Source: Patescibacteria group bacterium
GTDB lineage: Bacteria; Patescibacteriota; Gracilibacteria; UM-FILTER-43-11
Length of the DNA: 7,432 nt
Assembly (NCBI GenBank): GCA_018814945.1
Contig: JAHIYT010000158.1
Location: 1 to 7,432, forward strand
Direction of reading: 5' to 3'
The position numbers were made by a program, and so were the translations under genes. Shown one piece after another: positions 5,394 through 7,432 of the stretch. Position 1 is the first letter of the stretch, and the number at the start of each line of letters is the position of its first letter. Below the pieces are notes generated by a model. The model was not told the origin of the DNA, made no database searches, and saw only the letters and a program-made list of their open reading frames with translations.

Positions 5394-6737
5394 ATGATAA
5401 CTTCACTTAGTCCTCTAGATGGCAGATATGCCAATAAAGTAGAAGAATTAATTCCATATTTCTCTGAGTACGCACTGATTAAGCACCGCTTAGTTGTAGA
5501 GGTTGCTTTCTTTTTAGCATTATCTGCAGAAAAAGGGATTAAGGAGCTACCACCTTTTAGCGATTCTCAGATAAAGATTTTGGAAAATCTGGTTAAGAAT
5601 TTTGACGAAAAAGAAGCGCAAAGAGTTAAAACAATCGAAAAAACTACTAATCACGATGTAAAAGCTGTTGAGTATTATATGAAGGAGAAGCTGGAGAAAA
5701 CTAGCATTAAAAAGCATTTGGAATTTATTCATTTCGCTTGTACATCAGAAGATATCAACAATCTGGCAATTGCATTAATGATTCAGGGTGCTGGTAACAA
5801 TGTGCTTTTACCAATAATGAGGGAGCTTTTGAAAGAAATTAATGCTCTATCCAAAAAATGGAAAAAAGTTACAATGCTCTCACTCACTCATGGACAACCT
5901 GCCTCCCCTACTACTATTGGCAAAGAGTTTCTGGTATTTGCAAAAAGATTAGAACGGCAAATGAAAGCGTTGGACAAGCAAGATGTTTTCGGAAAAATTA
6001 ATGGAGCTACAGGAAATTGGAATGCACATTTTGTGGCATACCCAAAGGTTGATTGGACAAAGTTGAGTACAAAATTTGTTCACAGTCTAGGCCTTGCATT
6101 CAACCCATATACAACTCAAATCGAGTCACATGATTTTCAATCTGAGATTTACGATACAATGGCTCGTTTCAACACTATTCTAATTGATTTAGATCGCGAC
6201 GTTTGGACATATGTTAGCCGTGGAATATTTAAACAAAAAGTAGTTAAGGGAGAAGTTGGATCTTCTGCAATGCCTCATAAAGTAAATCCAATAGACTTTG
6301 AAAACTCCGAAGGAAATTTAGGAATTGCGAATGCGATTCTTCGTCACCTATCTGAAAAACTTCCCTTATCAAGGATGCAGAGGGATTTAACTGATAGCAC
6401 GGTTCAACGCAATATTGGAATTAGCTGGGGTTACAGTATTTTGGCTTATAAAAGCACTTTAAAAGGCCTTAGAAAGCTCGAGTTGAACACAAAAGTTATA
6501 CAAGAAGAATTGGATAATAATTGGGTGTTACTCGCTGAAGCAATTCAAACTGTAATGAGAAAAAGTGGAATACCAAAAGCCTATGAACAGTTAAAAGAAC
6601 TCACTCGTGGAAAAGAGATTAACAAAAAAACTGTTCAGGAATTTATTAAAGAATTGAAAATCCCAAAAGATGATAAAGATCGCCTTCTGAAACTTACTCC
6701 TAAAACATATATTGGGTTAGCGGATAAGATCTCATAA
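5394..6737 (+). CDS. purB: Adenylosuccinate lyase
   Basis: PurB removes fumarate from SAICAR, giving AICAR, and from adenylosuccinate, giving AMP. It acts as a cytosolic homotetramer in which each active site is built from three subunits. The 447-residue protein is close to E. coli PurB in length and in motifs: SLSPLDGRY (4-12), TTNHDVKAVEYY (84-95), FACTSEDINNL (114-124), the general-acid loop THGQPASPTT (165-174) with His166, KINGATGNWNAH (201-212), and the fumarase-superfamily signature GSSAMPHKVNPIDFENSEG (289-307) with the catalytic serine in its mobile loop. All key residues are present and there is no truncation. The start ATG at 5394 directly precedes SLSPLDGRY. The leader is A-rich with no proper Shine-Dalgarno sequence. 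The DUF1653 gene begins on the next base after the stop. Confidence 0.97.
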   Translation: MITSLSPLDGRYANKVEELIPYFSEYALIKHRLVVEVAFFLALSAEKGIKELPPFSDSQIKILENLVKNFDEKEAQRVKTIEKTTNHDVKAVEYYMKEKLEKTSIKKHLEFIHFACTSEDINNLAIALMIQGAGNNVLLPIMRELLKEINALSKKWKKVTMLSLTHGQPASPTTIGKEFLVFAKRLERQMKALDKQDVFGKINGATGNWNAHFVAYPKVDWTKLSTKFVHSLGLAFNPYTTQIESHDFQSEIYDTMARFNTILIDLDRDVWTYVSRGIFKQKVVKGEVGSSAMPHKVNPIDFENSEGNLGIANAILRHLSEKLPLSRMQRDLTDSTVQRNIGISWGYSILAYKSTLKGLRKLELNTKVIQEELDNNWVLLAEAIQTVMRKSGIPKAYEQLKELTRGKEINKKTVQEFIKELKIPKDDKDRLLKLTPKTYIGLADKIS

Positions 6738-6962
6738 ATGACCAAAAAGTCACTAATACGCGCAGGGGTTTACAAACATTATAAAGGAGGAATTTATAAG
6801 GTTATTAGTATTGCAAAGCACTCTGAAACCAAAGAGGACATGGTTGTTTATAAATCTCTGGATAAAGAACATCAGCTTTGGGTTAGGTCGCTCAAGATGT
6901 TCACAGAAATGGTAGAAGTGGAGGGGGGAAAGGTTCCTAGATTTCAAAAAATTGATAACTAA
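6738..6962 (+). CDS. DUF1653 domain protein
   Basis: This 74-residue protein is essentially one DUF1653 domain: GVYKHYKGGIYKVISIAKHSET (residues 10-31, split here as GVYKHYKGG and IYKVISIAKHSET), then MVVYKSL, LWVRSLKMF and VPRF near the C terminus. The family is a small, widespread bacterial domain, probably mostly beta-strand, of unknown function. I do not assign an activity. The ATG abuts the purB stop (TAAATG), so translation is very likely coupled to purB, and no separate promoter or Shine-Dalgarno sequence is seen. The AAAGGAGG inside the gene (6783-6790) encodes the Lys-Gly-Gly of the motif and is followed by no start codon at a useful distance. Confidence 0.9.
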   Translation: MTKKSLIRAGVYKHYKGGIYKVISIAKHSETKEDMVVYKSLDKEHQLWVRSLKMFTEMVEVEGGKVPRFQKIDN

Positions 6963-6967
6963 AGATT

Positions 6968-7432
6968 ATGAAAAAGGCTCAATTAGGACTTTTGGCTGCT
7001 CTTATATCAACTATATTCATTTCAAGTTACTCTACATTCAGTAAAGTTCTTCTTCAGCATTTCTCAACGTATTCCCTTGCAGCCATAGCTCAGATCTTTT
7101 CAGTTATAACACTAATGCTTTTCTTTGGTGCGTGGTCAGAAATAAAAAATTTAGGCCAGCTTAAGCGTAAGGAAATGATAGCACTTGTTTTTGTGGGCCT
7201 CCTTTCAGCTGTTATACAACCACTTTTCCTTTTCAACGGACTGCTTAAAACCAGTGCTATTAATGGAGTGCTAATTAGTCGTACACAAATGGTTATTGTG
7301 GGTATAATTTCAGCAATCTGGTTAAGAGAAAGAGTCGGCGTAAAACAAATTTGGGGAACTTTTATAATGTTCGGAGGAGCATATTTTATTGCCACAAAAG
7401 GATTAACTGAACAAATAAGTTTAGCTAGTGGA
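6968..7432 (+). CDS. EamA/DMT-superfamily transporter, N-terminal half (partial)
   Basis: The reading frame from the ATG at 6968 stays open to the window end and gives 155 residues. They contain five hydrophobic segments at about 5-23, 34-54, 70-92, 98-119 and 125-143, which is one complete EamA repeat. The complete family members have ten segments in two repeats. Family-type features are the PLFLFNGLLKTSAINGVLISRT stretch (residues 85-106, PLFLF through SRT), a WLRERV motif after segment 4 and the GTFIMFGGAYFIA helix. The protein should be a cytoplasmic-membrane exporter or permease for a small metabolite. The substrate cannot be read from the sequence. It follows the DUF1653 gene after 5 bases with no promoter between, so it probably belongs to the purB transcript. 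The C-terminal half lies beyond the window. Confidence 0.9.
   Translation, partial: MKKAQLGLLAALISTIFISSYSTFSKVLLQHFSTYSLAAIAQIFSVITLMLFFGAWSEIKNLGQLKRKEMIALVFVGLLSAVIQPLFLFNGLLKTSAINGVLISRTQMVIVGIISAIWLRERVGVKQIWGTFIMFGGAYFIATKGLTEQISLASG

Noticed and set aside
6783..6790. A perfect AAAGGAGG ribosome-binding-like sequence
   Set aside because: It lies inside the DUF1653 gene, encodes Lys-Gly-Gly of the family motif, and no ATG, GTG or TTG start giving a frame of any length follows at 5-10 bases.
7090..7395. A 101-codon minus-strand frame near the right end
   Set aside because: The plus strand here encodes an EamA repeat with five well-spaced membrane segments. The antisense frame has no recognisable motif.
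1..7432. A defence system, prophage, transposon, CRISPR array or natural-product cluster
   Set aside because: All recognised genes are housekeeping or envelope functions, and I saw no transposase, integrase, nuclease, direct-repeat array or terminal inverted repeats.

Overview
The window is an AT-rich bacterial chromosomal segment with compact gene packing. The first protein combines a Sec signal peptide, a 3D domain and three peptidoglycan-binding repeats, a form I associate with Patescibacteria (candidate phyla radiation, CPR). With short AT-rich spacers, lysine-rich proteins, TAA-only stops and no clear Shine-Dalgarno sites, this makes a CPR or similarly streamlined bacterium my best guess. 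That placement is inference, because no rRNA or ribosomal protein is present. The standard genetic code fits: every gene reads through without in-frame TGA.

Layout. Bases 1-165 may hold the 3' end of a plus-strand gene. Then come three minus-strand genes in two transcripts. The first is a secreted cell-wall protein (247-1728) with its own promoter and a strong terminator. Upstream of it lies a two-gene unit, read as a small unknown protein (2885-3199) followed by an M24B Xaa-Pro aminopeptidase-like enzyme (1835-2875), which ends in a second terminator. A divergent promoter region (3200-3326) separates these from a plus-strand purine group: purC (3327-4301), purE (4332-4781) and, after an oppositely oriented unknown gene (4778-5284), purB (5394-6737). 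purB is followed without any gap by a DUF1653 protein and then by the first half of an EamA/DMT-type membrane transporter, which runs off the window.

How the genes work together. PurE, PurC and PurB carry out three consecutive steps of de novo purine synthesis (AIR to CAIR to SAICAR to AICAR). PurB also makes AMP from adenylosuccinate. The PurE sequence has the motifs of the class II enzyme (AIR carboxylase, as in animals and Treponema denticola), not the usual bacterial class I mutase. It should therefore need no PurK, and none is visible here. No mobile element, CRISPR array, tRNA, rRNA or defence system was seen. The most interesting points are the class II PurE beside purC, the overlapping back-to-back promoters before purB, the consistent absence of Shine-Dalgarno sites, and two protein starts that promoter positions move downstream of the longest reading frame.
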